From Tidjanibacter sp. (lineage in GTDB: Bacteria; Bacteroidota; Bacteroidia; Bacteroidales; Rikenellaceae): a stretch of 32,197 bases of DNA. The position numbers and the translations under genes were made by a program. The notes under the pieces are model-generated. The model saw only the letters and a list, made by a program, of their open reading frames with translations, was not told the origin of the DNA and ran no database searches. Position 1 is the stretch's first letter; each line of letters opens with the position of its first letter. Positions 23,724-31,324 of the stretch are shown in pieces. The DNA is taken from contig JAGCJH010000069.1 in assembly GCA_017648105.1 (NCBI GenBank), positions 1 through 32,197 of the forward strand. Direction: 5' to 3'.

Positions 23724-23731
23724 CAAAAGTA
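23724..23731 (-). promoter_or_regulatory. -7 box of the NPP lipoprotein gene
   Basis: TACTTTTG on the minus strand, full TAnnTTTG match, 25 bp before the chosen start codon. No clear -33 element. Confidence 0.5.
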
Positions 23732-23798
23732 CAAAATAATTTTCATTTACCCCCTCCCTATGCGAAGTAAAGAGCGTCAAGAAAATAACGGGATGTTG

Positions 23799-23837
23799 TT
23801 ATACCTTTGGTATAATGATAAAAAATCACTACATTTG
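23799..23837 (+). promoter_or_regulatory. Promoter of cvpA-rsgA-trmH with overlapping palindrome
   Basis: TTTG (23806-23809), 20 nt, TACATTTG (23830-23837) is the best full promoter in the window. The -33 TTTG lies inside a perfect inverted repeat TTATACC-TTT-GGTATAA (23799-23815), a candidate operator. Predicted start near 23844, leader about 17 nt. Confidence 0.7.
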
Positions 23838-23860
23838 AGAAAATTTTTTATCGACCCAAA

Positions 23861-24406
23861 ATGGAAACACTTAACATCCTTGATATCATCCTCGCTTTGG
23901 TGCTTGTATGGGCGCTCATTAGCGGACTGCGAAAGGGTATCATCTCGCAGGCATCCTCATTTTTAGGACTCCTCTTTGGCGTGTGGCTTGCCTTTGAGTT
24001 CAACGACAAACTCTCCGAGTGGATTGGGGTGGATGTCGATGGTATTGCTGCATATATAATCCTCTTTGCTGTGGGCGTGGCTGTGGCATACCTCTTCTCT
24101 CGCATCTCGGGCTGGATTTTGAATGGTATCGGTCTGGGTGTGGTGGATAAAATCGGTGGCGCACTATTATCGCTTGTTGTCTATTCATTGGTGTTGAATC
24201 TTCTTTTGGGACTCTTCCGCAATATCAATACTTCGCTACACATTGTTGATGATAAGGTGATTGCGGAGTCGAAACTTGTGGAGCCCATCGAGAGAGTTGC
24301 CGGCATCGTCTTCCCCTATCTCGAAGAAGCCAAAGAGTCGCTGTTGGAGGGCAACCCATTCGGCAAGAAGAGTGAGGATGGTGAAATTAAAAACGAAGCT
24401 ATATGA
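23861..24406 (+). CDS. CvpA-family inner-membrane protein
   Basis: A 181-aa integral membrane protein related to colicin V production protein. It opens with the family motif LNILDIILALVLVWALISGLRKGIISQ, followed by further hydrophobic segments (about 30-46, 62-80, 95-120) and a charged cytoplasmic tail with PYLEEAKESLLEG. CvpA proteins are linked in other bacteria to envelope homeostasis, but the biochemical role is not settled. Its TGA stop overlaps the rsgA start (ATGA), so the two are translationally coupled. Confidence 0.88.
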   Translation: METLNILDIILALVLVWALISGLRKGIISQASSFLGLLFGVWLAFEFNDKLSEWIGVDVDGIAAYIILFAVGVAVAYLFSRISGWILNGIGLGVVDKIGGALLSLVVYSLVLNLLLGLFRNINTSLHIVDDKVIAESKLVEPIERVAGIVFPYLEEAKESLLEGNPFGKKSEDGEIKNEAI

Positions 24407-25320
24407 TACAAGAGGGCGTAGTAATCGAGAGCACAGGTAGCTGGTATAAAGTGGAGATTGAGGGTGCGGTCTATGATTGCCGCACGAGGGGTCGCCTGAG
24501 GCTCAAAGGTATCCGTTCCACATCGCCAGTGGTTGTTGGCGACCGTGTAGGTGTGGAGTTTTCGGAGGCGGGCGAGGGTTTGATTGTGAGCATCGCACAG
24601 CGTCGCAACTACATCATCCGTCGAGCATCCAATCTCTCCAAAGAGAGCCACATCATCGCTGCCAATATCGACCGTGCAGCAGTTGTGGTAACCATCGCAG
24701 CGCCCGTTACGGCTCCCGAATTTGTAGATAGATTTTTGGTCACTTGCGAGGCATATAAAGTCCCCGCAGTGATTATCCTCAATAAGATTGACACCGCACG
24801 AGAGCACCCCGAACTGCTTGCTCACTTCCACAAGGTCTATGAGTCGGCAGGCTACCGCATCATTGAGTGTTCGGCACTCACGGGCGAGGGTGTGGAGGAG
24901 GTCATTGAGCTGCTCCGAGATAAGACAACGCTCTTTGCGGGCAACTCGGGTGTGGGAAAATCGACCCTTGTGAATGCCATTGAGCCCTCGGCAGCTGCCA
25001 AGACGGGTGCAATCTCGGAGGCGCACTTGCAGGGTAAGCACACCACTACCTTCTCGCACGTCTATGCGCTCTCGTTTGGCGGTAGGCTCATTGATACCCC
25101 GGGTATCAGGGGGTTTGGACTTATCGACATTAAGCCCGAGGAACTCTACCACTACTTCCCGGAGATTATGAGGGAGAGCAAGGGTTGCAAGTTCTACAAC
25201 TGCACCCACACCCACGAGCCTCAGTGTGCCGTCTTGAAGGCGGTTGCGGAGGGTGTGATTTCCGAGAGTCGCTATGAAAGTTACATCAAAATGCTCGACG
25301 ACGATGGCAAATATCGCTAA
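24403..25320 (+). CDS. rsgA: Ribosome small-subunit GTPase RsgA
   Basis: A GTPase that checks and releases late 30S assembly intermediates. At 305 aa, it has an N-terminal OB fold (1-70), then the circularly permuted GTPase motifs in the order expected for this family: G4 NKID (127-130), G5 CSAL (156-159), G1 GNSGVGKST (180-188), G2 region KHTTTF (212-217) and G3 DTPG (231-234). The C-terminal zinc site is complete: C262, C267, H269, C275. The start overlaps the cvpA stop by 4 bp, and its own end overlaps trmH. Confidence 0.96.
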   Translation: MIQEGVVIESTGSWYKVEIEGAVYDCRTRGRLRLKGIRSTSPVVVGDRVGVEFSEAGEGLIVSIAQRRNYIIRRASNLSKESHIIAANIDRAAVVVTIAAPVTAPEFVDRFLVTCEAYKVPAVIILNKIDTAREHPELLAHFHKVYESAGYRIIECSALTGEGVEEVIELLRDKTTLFAGNSGVGKSTLVNAIEPSAAAKTGAISEAHLQGKHTTTFSHVYALSFGGRLIDTPGIRGFGLIDIKPEELYHYFPEIMRESKGCKFYNCTHTHEPQCAVLKAVAEGVISESRYESYIKMLDDDGKYR

Positions 25321-25990
25321 ATCAAAGGAATGGTACGATGAGCGCACTGCCTACCTTGCGGAGTTTATGCTTCCCGAGAGGTTTGCAACAATGCAGAGGG
25401 TGGTGGCAGACCGCACAAAGTATATGACCGTCTGTGCCGAGAATACTTTTCATCCCCAGAATGCCAGTGCCCTTGTGCGCCATTGCGAGGCTTTTGGTGT
25501 GCAGGAACTGCACGCCATAGAGTTTTTGTGTGGCTTTCAGGCAAACCACCACATCGTGCGTGGCACGGATAAGTGGGTGGATATTCAGCGCTATGGTAGC
25601 ACCTCGGAGGCTGTGGCTCACCTGAAAGGCGAGGGCTATCGCATTGTTGCTGCCACGCCCCACACGAACGATATGACCCCCGATAGTTTCGATGTTACCA
25701 AGGGCAAGTTCTGTCTTGTGTTTGGCACCGAGAAGCAGGGTATCTCGCCCGAGATTATGGAGGTGGCGGATGAATTCATCAAGATTCCGATGTATGGCTT
25801 TGTGGAGAGCCTCAATGTGTCGGCGTGCGCTGCGATTTTAATTCAGGGGTTGGTGGAGAGGCTCCATAGGAGCGAGTGTGACTGGCGCCTGACGCCCGAA
25901 GAGCGCAGCCAACTGCTCTACCGCTGGATGCGAGAGAGCGTGAAGGACGACGAGGGAATCCTCCGCAAGAGGTATGGCGAGGATTTTTAG
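25304..25990 (+). CDS. trmH: SpoU/TrmH-family tRNA (guanosine-2'-O)-methyltransferase
   Basis: A SPOUT methyltransferase, probably methylating the ribose of G18 in tRNA using SAM. Motif 1 is NASALVRHCEAFGVQELHAIE, motif 2 LVFGTEKQGISPEI, and motif 3 IPMYGFVESLNVSACAAILIQGL, which forms the SAM-binding knot. I place the start at 25304 (MANIAKSKEWYDERTAYL), overlapping the end of rsgA by 17 bp. An earlier in-frame ATG at 25274 would extend the overlap to 47 bp. Length 228 aa fits TrmH. A 9-bp-period array begins 15 nt after the stop. Confidence 0.88.
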   Translation: MANIAKSKEWYDERTAYLAEFMLPERFATMQRVVADRTKYMTVCAENTFHPQNASALVRHCEAFGVQELHAIEFLCGFQANHHIVRGTDKWVDIQRYGSTSEAVAHLKGEGYRIVAATPHTNDMTPDSFDVTKGKFCLVFGTEKQGISPEIMEVADEFIKIPMYGFVESLNVSACAAILIQGLVERLHRSECDWRLTPEERSQLLYRWMRESVKDDEGILRKRYGEDF

Positions 25991-26005
25991 AGTAGTGAGT
26001 AGTTT

Positions 26006-26041
26006 TTTTAAGGTCGTTAAAGCCCTTAAAGCCTTTAAGGC
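26006..26041 (+). repeat. 9-bp-period tandem array, copy B (four units)
   Basis: TTTTAAGGT, CGTTAAAGC, CCTTAAAGC, CTTTAAGGC. It starts 15 nt after the trmH stop, same direction. The following tail (26051-26089, AGTCT...AAAAAGTTTTTTGTGAGGC) resembles the tail of copy A at 3292-3325. Confidence 0.85.
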
Positions 26042-26130
26042 TGTGTAAAAAAGTCTGTCTAAAAAGTTTTTTGTGAGGCTTTTTTTACAGGAAGTGGCAA
26101 GAGAGAAGAAAAAGGAATATAAAACAATAT

Positions 26131-26547
26131 ATGAAAGAGATTTTTGTGAATGGTTTGGGCGATCTGCCCGATGCTGCGGAGGAGATTATTGCAGCATTAG
26201 ATGGTAGAAATGTGGTGGCATTTTTCGGCTCGATGGGTGCGGGTAAGACTACGCTCATACGGGAGATTTGCGCCCAGATGGGTAGTGAGGATGTGGTTAC
26301 AAGCCCCACCTTTGCGCTCGTGAACCGCTATGACGCTGCGGAGGGAAGACCCATCTACCACTTTGATTTCTATCGCATCGACACTCCTGAGGAGGCGCTC
26401 GATATGGGCTATGAGGAGTATTTCTACTCCGATGGTCTGTGCCTTGTGGAGTGGTCGGAGAAGATTGAGGCGCTCCTGCCCGACGATGTGATGACTGTGA
26501 AGATTGAGGTGCAGAGTCCCACGAAGCGTAGGATTGAGATTGATTAA
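26131..26547 (+). CDS. tsaE: tRNA threonylcarbamoyladenosine biosynthesis ATPase TsaE
   Basis: TsaE is the P-loop ATPase that drives turnover of the TsaB-TsaD complex making t6A37 in ANN-decoding tRNAs. At 138 aa it has Walker A GSMGAGKTT (33-41), SPTFALVNRY (58-67), HFDFYRI (77-83) and VEWSEKIE (106-113), all family hallmarks. The ATG at 26131 has no strong Shine-Dalgarno sequence. A HAD phosphatase gene follows after 30 bp. porX lies beyond it on the other strand. Confidence 0.96.
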   Translation: MKEIFVNGLGDLPDAAEEIIAALDGRNVVAFFGSMGAGKTTLIREICAQMGSEDVVTSPTFALVNRYDAAEGRPIYHFDFYRIDTPEEALDMGYEEYFYSDGLCLVEWSEKIEALLPDDVMTVKIEVQSPTKRRIEID

Positions 26548-26577
26548 CAAGAAGAGAAAAAAAAGGAATAGACAACG

Positions 26578-27177
26578 ATGATTAAAAATGTAATCTTTGA
26601 CCTTGGCGGAGTGGTGTTGGGTCGTGATTTCAAGAGGCTTGGCGATGTGCTGGGCGAAACTTTTGCATTCATCTCAGCAGATGAGGCATTTCCTGAGTAT
26701 TGGAGCGAGTTCGACCGAGGTACCTATACCCGTGCGGAGGTGACCAAGATGCTCGCCGAGGATTATAACCTCACAATGGAGGATGCCAACAATCAGGTGC
26801 AGAAACTCCTCGAACTCCTCCAACCCATCCCCGAAACCGAGCAGCTCATTAGGGAACTCAAAGAGCAGGGCATCAAGTGTTATGTGCTCTCCAATATGTC
26901 GGGCGAGTTCTATGCCGAGTTGGTTAAATTCCCCGTTTTCGAGCACTTCGATGGTGCTGTGGTGTCCTATCAGGAGCGCATCAATAAGCCCGATAGGGGT
27001 ATCTATGAGGCTATTCTCTCTCGCTACAATCTGGTACCCAGCGAAACCATCTTCGCAGACGATAAGATTGCCAATACGGAGGCAGCCTCGGAGTTTGGTA
27101 TCCACACGGTGACCTACGATTGCAATGGCTCGGGTCCCGACGATGTAAGGGCTATTGTAAGGAAATTCAATTCATAA
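26578..27177 (+). CDS. HAD-superfamily (subfamily IA) phosphatase, YihX-like
   Basis: A 199-aa cytoplasmic haloacid-dehalogenase-type hydrolase, probably a sugar-phosphate or nucleotide phosphatase. Motif I is FDLGGVV with nucleophile D8. Position +2 is Gly rather than the usual Asp, as in YihX-type members (FDLGNV). Motif II is SN (105-106), motif III K137 (INKPDRGIY), motif IV DD (151-152, FADDKIANTEAA). A helical cap domain lies between about 15 and 80. It is likely cotranscribed with tsaE and is followed by a terminator. The substrate is unknown. Confidence 0.88.
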   Translation: MIKNVIFDLGGVVLGRDFKRLGDVLGETFAFISADEAFPEYWSEFDRGTYTRAEVTKMLAEDYNLTMEDANNQVQKLLELLQPIPETEQLIRELKEQGIKCYVLSNMSGEFYAELVKFPVFEHFDGAVVSYQERINKPDRGIYEAILSRYNLVPSETIFADDKIANTEAASEFGIHTVTYDCNGSGPDDVRAIVRKFNS

Positions 27178-27180
27178 AAC

Positions 27181-27215
27181 AAAGAGCGCTATCTGAAAAG
27201 TAGCGCTCTTTTTTT
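27181..27215. terminator. Bidirectional intrinsic terminator
   Basis: An 11-bp stem AAAGAGCGCTA/TAGCGCTCTTT with a 9-nt loop and a T run on the plus side. It lies between the convergent HAD and porX genes and overlaps the last bases of the porX stop region. Confidence 0.9.
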
Positions 27216-28776
27216 ATGCCTTAGGCTTCAATGTGATGTAGGGAACGATCATCTCCTCCATTGATATGCCGCCGTGTTGGAATGTCCCACGATAGTAGCG
27301 GATGAACTGGTTTGCATTGTTGGGATAGGTCAGGAAGTCCTTGCCGAGGGCGAAGATGTAACTGCTTGTGAGGTTGCCCTGTGGCAGTTGCGCATCCTGT
27401 GGGCGAGTAATCTCAAAGACCTCTTTGGCGTTGTAGTTCAGGTTACGCCCTGTCTTGTAGCGCAGGTTTGGAGAGGTCTCCTTGTCGCCCAAGACCTTCA
27501 CGGGGTTTTCCACTCGTGTGGAGCCGTGGTCGGAGGTGATGATGACCGTGTGCCCAGCCTCGGCAAGCATACGCAGGATGGTTATCAGCTCCGAGTGCTC
27601 AAACCACGAACGAGTGAGCGAACGGAACGCAGCCTCATCCTCCGTGAGCTCACGGATAATCTGCGTCTCGGTGCGTGCGTGGGAGAGGATGTCGAGGAAG
27701 TTATAGACGATGACCGAGAAGTCCGCCTCCTTGATGTGCTGGAAGTTGTCTATGAGCCTCCTGCCCGCCTCTGGTTTTATCAGCTTGTCGAATGTGACCT
27801 TCCAATTTTTGCCACTTCTGGAAAGCCCCCTGCGCAAAAACTCCTCCTCATACTTGTTTTTCGCACCCTCCTCGTTGTCGTTGAGCCACTTTTCGGGCAT
27901 AATCTTGTCGATAGCCAGAGGCATCAGCCCTGCAAAAAGTGCATTGCGTGCATACTGCGTGGCGGTGGGAAGAATGCTGCAATAGAAATCCTCGCTTTGG
28001 AGGTCAAAGATGGGGTGGAGCAGTGGGAGAATTGTGCGCCACTGGTCGTATCGGAAGTTGTCGATGACAATGAGCGTAACCTTACCCTCAGCCCTCTCCA
28101 CCTCGGGGAACACACGATTGCGAAGGAGGGTGTGGGACATAGTGGGGCGCTCATCGCCCTCGGTGCCAATCCAGTCGAGATAGTTGCGCTTGATGAACTT
28201 GCCAAACTCGGTGTTTGCCTCACTCTTCTGATAGGCGAGGATGTCACGAATACCACTATCAGTGGACTCCGTGAGTTCCATCTCCCAGCCCACAATTTTA
28301 CGGTAAATGGCACACCAGTCCGCAAAGGTGCGAGCCTCGCCAAGCGAAAGGCTGATTTTGCCAAACTCGGCACGATAGTCGGCAGTGGTCTGCTCCGTCA
28401 CGAGCCTCTCACGGTGGACATTCTTCTTTATCGAAAGGAGCACCTGATTGGGGTTGATGGGCTTTATGAGATAGTCGGCAATCTTGCTGCCGATAGCCTT
28501 GTCCATAATATTCTCTTCCTCGCTCTTTGTGACCATAATCACGGGCGTGGAGGGGCGTACCTCCTTGATTTTTGGGAGTGTTTCAAGCCCTGTCATACCG
28601 GGCATCATCTCATCGAGAATTATGAGGTCGTAGGGTGTGACACTTGCCATATCTACGGCGTCGTAGCCGTTGTTGCAAGTATCGACCACACACCCCTTTC
28701 CTTCGAGGAAGAGGATGTGGGGTTTGAGGAGTTCGACCTCATCATCCACCCATAGTATGTTTACCTCGTTATTCAT
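27214..28776 (-). CDS. porX: PorX: response regulator with PglZ/alkaline-phosphatase effector domain
   Basis: PorX is the response regulator tied to type IX secretion control in Porphyromonas. It pairs with the histidine kinase PorY, and its effector domain cleaves phosphodiester bonds in small RNAs. At 520 aa it matches. The receiver domain (1-120) has D11/D12, phosphoacceptor D55 (LIILDEMMPG) and K105. A helical linker covers 121-215. The PglZ domain (216-520) has VIDNFRYDQWR (D229, D234), the catalytic TATQYARN with T271/T273, SDHGST (D396, H397) and QHGGISMEE near the C-terminus. It has no DNA-binding domain. glsB lies upstream on the same strand, 156 bp away and separated by array C. Confidence 0.93.
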   Translation of the reverse strand: MNNEVNILWVDDEVELLKPHILFLEGKGCVVDTCNNGYDAVDMASVTPYDLIILDEMMPGMTGLETLPKIKEVRPSTPVIMVTKSEEENIMDKAIGSKIADYLIKPINPNQVLLSIKKNVHRERLVTEQTTADYRAEFGKISLSLGEARTFADWCAIYRKIVGWEMELTESTDSGIRDILAYQKSEANTEFGKFIKRNYLDWIGTEGDERPTMSHTLLRNRVFPEVERAEGKVTLIVIDNFRYDQWRTILPLLHPIFDLQSEDFYCSILPTATQYARNALFAGLMPLAIDKIMPEKWLNDNEEGAKNKYEEEFLRRGLSRSGKNWKVTFDKLIKPEAGRRLIDNFQHIKEADFSVIVYNFLDILSHARTETQIIRELTEDEAAFRSLTRSWFEHSELITILRMLAEAGHTVIITSDHGSTRVENPVKVLGDKETSPNLRYKTGRNLNYNAKEVFEITRPQDAQLPQGNLTSSYIFALGKDFLTYPNNANQFIRYYRGTFQHGGISMEEMIVPYITLKPKA

Positions 28777-28864
28777 AGCACCTCTTTGTAGTGTTTGTCC
28801 TTTGTAGAGATAATGCTTTTTCTGGTGTTTTTATTGTGTGGTTTTACGACTTTTTTTATAGTCT

Positions 28865-28909
28865 TGATTAAGGGCTCTAAGGGCTTTAAGGGAATTAAAG
28901 GCTTTAAGG
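28865..28909 (-). repeat. 9-bp-period tandem array, copy C (five units)
   Basis: Read on the minus strand: CCTTAAAGC, CTTTAATTC, CCTTAAAGC, CCTTAGAGC, CCTTAATCA. It starts 23 nt after the glsB stop in the same direction and shares CCTTAGAGCCCTTAAT exactly with copy A. Confidence 0.88.
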
Positions 28910-28932
28910 AGGAACGACTACTAAGCAAATAA

Positions 28933-29994
28933 TTACTCTTTGTTCTTTTCTCCCCTTGCCACCCTTCTTGTGCGCTCTGTGTGGCGGCGACGGAGGGCAA
29001 TCTTCACGGAGGAGGCTGCCTTGCCAGTCACAATGTTATCCAGAGCAATCATCGTGTGGTCGAAGAGTTTTTGTAGGCGACCACGACGCACCAAACCTTT
29101 GGTATGTCGCTCCAACTTGTGGGGGAAGAGGTCGCCAATGGTAATCAGGATACCTGTCTCCTCCACATCGCCAAAGTCGGGGTTGATGACCGTGTCGAAG
29201 ACCATCATCGAGGGCGACACATTCATATAGGAGTTTATCATTGGGGGAATGAACTCGCCACGCTCTTTGAGCTCACGAGTGAGGATTTTGTGGTCCTCGG
29301 CATAATCCTCGCCGATGAAGAGGCGCTCCATACTCTCCTCATTGATACCAAGCTCAATGGGGTTTATGGGCTCCAAGAGTCCCTCTTTTGCGGGGAAGTG
29401 CTTGTGGAGGAAGTACATCAGCATATTGCGAGCCTCGATGTTGTAGTGACCATACATCGTGACCTTGCCGAAGAAGTATTTTTTGCTGGGGTTATTGACC
29501 ATAATTGCCCCCAAACCATCCCACACATTATCCATCACATAGAGGCTCTTGGCATTTGCTCGTGTGCTCTGGTAGTTGGGGTGTACAAAACTCCTGCCGA
29601 GCTCGATGGCGTAGGGCAGGTAGTCGTCACGGAACTTGTCGAGGAAGTGGAAGTAGTGCTCGGTGGAGATGTGCTTCTGGTCACGCTGTGAGCAGACAAT
29701 GAAGCGGTAACCACCCACAATCTCCTTCGCTATGGGGTCCCACACGATGAGCTGTTTGTAGCCGCCAGGTGCCAAGTCGTCCTCGTCGATATCGACGCTC
29801 TCGCCCGTACCACCTCCCGCACTGCGGAATGCCCACTCACGCAGGCGCCCAATCTCTTTCATTACATTGGGGCACTCGGTGGCGGTGATGATGTATATCT
29901 CGTTGCCCGCACGGTTTGTTTCACGCAAGAAGAACTCCTCTCTCAACTCTCTCATTAGGAGTGTGCGTGAAACGGGTTTTATGATTGGCTTCAT
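28933..29994 (-). CDS. glsB: GNAT-fold N-acyltransferase, glycine-lipid synthesis (GlsB-like)
   Basis: Probable acyl-ACP:glycine N-acyltransferase making N-acyl glycine, the first step to Bacteroidetes glycine lipids. At 353 aa it belongs to the OlsB-like acetyltransferase-fold family: IVGGYRFIVC, a long ELGRSFVHPNYQS segment (about 128-140), and IMVNNPSKKYFFGKVTMYGHYN, with a C-terminal Arg/Lys-rich tail ending GEKNKE. The O-acyltransferase gene ends 15 bp upstream, so the pair forms an operon in the order glsA-glsB. In Bacteroides thetaiotaomicron an equivalent adjacent pair makes glycine lipids. Assignment rests on this pairing and my recall of the family, so the substrate amino acid is inferred. 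Confidence 0.82.
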   Translation of the reverse strand: MKPIIKPVSRTLLMRELREEFFLRETNRAGNEIYIITATECPNVMKEIGRLREWAFRSAGGGTGESVDIDEDDLAPGGYKQLIVWDPIAKEIVGGYRFIVCSQRDQKHISTEHYFHFLDKFRDDYLPYAIELGRSFVHPNYQSTRANAKSLYVMDNVWDGLGAIMVNNPSKKYFFGKVTMYGHYNIEARNMLMYFLHKHFPAKEGLLEPINPIELGINEESMERLFIGEDYAEDHKILTRELKERGEFIPPMINSYMNVSPSMMVFDTVINPDFGDVEETGILITIGDLFPHKLERHTKGLVRRGRLQKLFDHTMIALDNIVTGKAASSVKIALRRRHTERTRRVARGEKNKE

Positions 29995-30009
29995 ACTCTC
30001 TGTTTTTTT

Positions 30010-30822
30010 TTACTTCTTGGGAGCCATCTCATAGGATTTGCTCCTCACATACTCGGTCATCTCTTTGGGCGAAGACATCTCTGCAAGGGTCTGCCACTTG
30101 ATGGGCTCGCCAATGTGGAGTACGATGTGCTTACCCTTCTGCAAGAACATCTCATCCACAAGGAAGAGCATCTCGATGTTCGCCTTGATGCCGAAGAATT
30201 TGCGCACATTGGAGATATTGTAGAAACGGTTGGAGAGCTCGCCCTCCACATATACGGGCACAACATCCCTCTGGTGCTGTACGGCTTTCTTTACGAAACT
30301 GGGGCGCCATTCGAGGTCGGTTACTTTGCCTTTGATGCGTCGTGAGCAAAGACCTGCGGGGAAAGTCTGAATGGGAATCTCGCTTGCGAATGTATCCTCG
30401 AAAATCTTAACAGCCTCTCGTGACTGCTTGCCGTGCTTATTCACGGGCAGGAACATTGGGCGCAAGGGCTCAACAAAAAGGAGTAAGTCGTTGGAGATGC
30501 TACGCACATCCTTGCCGAAGTGCCTATCGACCTCCTGTGCAAGAATAAGACCATCCATACCTCCGAAGGGGTGGTTGGATGCGAAGATGAATCGACCCTC
30601 CTTGGGGATGCGCTCCATACCCTCGACTCTCCAAGTTACACCCATCTCAGCAAGACCCGCACGGATGAAGTCGATGTGGTTCATTGTGCCGTTCTTTTCG
30701 AGTATCTGGTTGATTTCGTCTTGGTGGATGATTTTTTTGAGATAGCGGAGTAGGAAGCGTGGTAGACGCTTTGCCAGTTTTGGAGCCTTGCTCGCCAATA
30801 CCTGTTCTATATTAAGTTGCAT
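30010..30822 (-). CDS. glsA: PlsC-like O-acyltransferase, glycine-lipid synthesis (GlsA-like)
   Basis: Probable acyltransferase that esterifies the 3-hydroxy group of N-acyl glycine. The 270-aa product has the acyltransferase motif SNHPFGGMDG, where H and D are five residues apart rather than the usual four, a form typical of hemolysin/OlsA-like members. It also has QTFPAGLCSRR (about 177-187) in the place of the EGTR motif and PVYVEGELSNRFY. Its start at 30822 follows a TATATTTG promoter box by about 70 bp. It is followed at once by the GlsB-like gene. Together they should feed glycine lipids and the serine-glycine lipids found in Bacteroidales envelopes. Confidence 0.82.
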   Translation of the reverse strand: MQLNIEQVLASKAPKLAKRLPRFLLRYLKKIIHQDEINQILEKNGTMNHIDFIRAGLAEMGVTWRVEGMERIPKEGRFIFASNHPFGGMDGLILAQEVDRHFGKDVRSISNDLLLFVEPLRPMFLPVNKHGKQSREAVKIFEDTFASEIPIQTFPAGLCSRRIKGKVTDLEWRPSFVKKAVQHQRDVVPVYVEGELSNRFYNISNVRKFFGIKANIEMLFLVDEMFLQKGKHIVLHIGEPIKWQTLAEMSSPKEMTEYVRSKSYEMAPKK

Positions 30823-30862
30823 AGTATTTGGTATTTTTTTTCTGTGGTTTCTCCTGTTTGCG

Positions 30863-30881
30863 TACTATATAAAATATAGTA
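30863..30881. repeat. Perfect inverted repeat in the glsA leader
   Basis: TACTATA-TAAAA-TATAGTA, 7-bp arms with a 5-bp centre, just downstream of the predicted start of glsA transcription. Related TATACTA sequence also lies at 30894-30900. Confidence 0.65.
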
Positions 30882-30889
30882 ACCAACTA

Positions 30890-30897
30890 CAAATATA
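30890..30897 (-). promoter_or_regulatory. -7 box of the glsA-glsB operon
   Basis: TATATTTG on the minus strand, full TAnnTTTG match. No clear -33 element. Confidence 0.5.
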
Positions 30898-30965
30898 CTA
30901 TTTTTTCCTAAAATGGTGCTACGCCCCTACCGAAAAAAGGCATTGTGGGTGGTGTTGAAACAGAA

Positions 30966-30994
30966 GAGGCGACCACCCCAAAGGTAGTCGCCTC
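30966..30994 (-). terminator. Hairpin terminator of the ferredoxin gene
   Basis: GAGGCGAC/GTCGCCTC 8-bp stem with an inner ACC/GGT pairing, 22 bp after the ferredoxin stop. Only a weak T-rich tail follows on the minus strand. Confidence 0.65.
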
Positions 30995-31016
30995 ATTCTA
31001 TTTGGTTATTCGTTGA

Positions 31017-31184
31017 TTACAACGAAATAGCCTCATTGGGGCATACATCTACGCAGCTACCGCACTCAATGCAAGTGTCAGCATCAATAACATAAACATC
31101 GCCAGCCGAGATAGCCTCTACGGGGCACTCGCCAATGCAGCTACCACAAGCTACACATTTTTCGGGATCAATTTTGTAAGCCAT
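31017..31184 (-). CDS. Ferredoxin with two [4Fe-4S] clusters (short)
   Basis: A 55-aa electron carrier. Two classic motifs are complete: C10-VA-C13-GS-C16-IGE-C20-P and C38-IE-C41-GS-C44-VDV-C48-P, each CxxCxxCxxxCP, giving two [4Fe-4S] clusters. It begins MAYKIDPEK and ends NEAISL. It is an anaerobic clostridial-type ferredoxin, probably serving pyruvate:ferredoxin oxidoreductase, hydrogenase or Rnf, though no partner gene is in the window. A TATCTTTG promoter box lies 52 bp upstream and a hairpin downstream, so it is probably monocistronic. It is short enough to be missed by length-limited gene callers. Confidence 0.96.
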   Translation of the reverse strand: MAYKIDPEKCVACGSCIGECPVEAISAGDVYVIDADTCIECGSCVDVCPNEAISL

Positions 31185-31235
31185 AATCTCTATTTGTTAA
31201 AAAAGTTTAATAGTGTTTTCTTCCGTTTGGTAATG

Positions 31236-31243
31236 CAAAGATA
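31236..31243 (-). promoter_or_regulatory. -7 box of the ferredoxin gene
   Basis: TATCTTTG on the minus strand, full TAnnTTTG match. Predicted start near 31229 gives a leader of about 45 nt. No good -33 TTTG at 19-21 nt. Confidence 0.55.
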
Positions 31244-31324
31244 ATCAAAAATTGTTACCTCGCACCCCCACAACAATTTTATTTTACACAAACCCTACCA
31301 AAATGTAGGTATTCGTGCCCTTTT

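Noticed and set aside
27274..28755. A 493-codon open frame antisense to porX
   Set aside because: porX is clearly real, with receiver and PglZ motifs; the antisense frame has no domain and no promoter.
27214..28776. PglZ domain as a sign of a BREX or Pgl phage-defence system
   Set aside because: The domain is fused to a receiver domain with the exact PorX layout, and no BREX genes (brxL, brxC, pglX) are nearby.
28921..28948. A 16-bp match (AAAGAACAAAGAGTAA) between the glsB end and the groES-groL spacer as a repeat family
   Set aside because: The sequence is low in complexity and one copy is coding (Glu/Lys/Asn codons plus stop), so chance is a sufficient explanation.
31294..31309. CCTAC/GTAGG hairpin as serS terminator
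   Set aside because: Only 5 bp with an A-rich loop and no U run on the right side; too weak to call.
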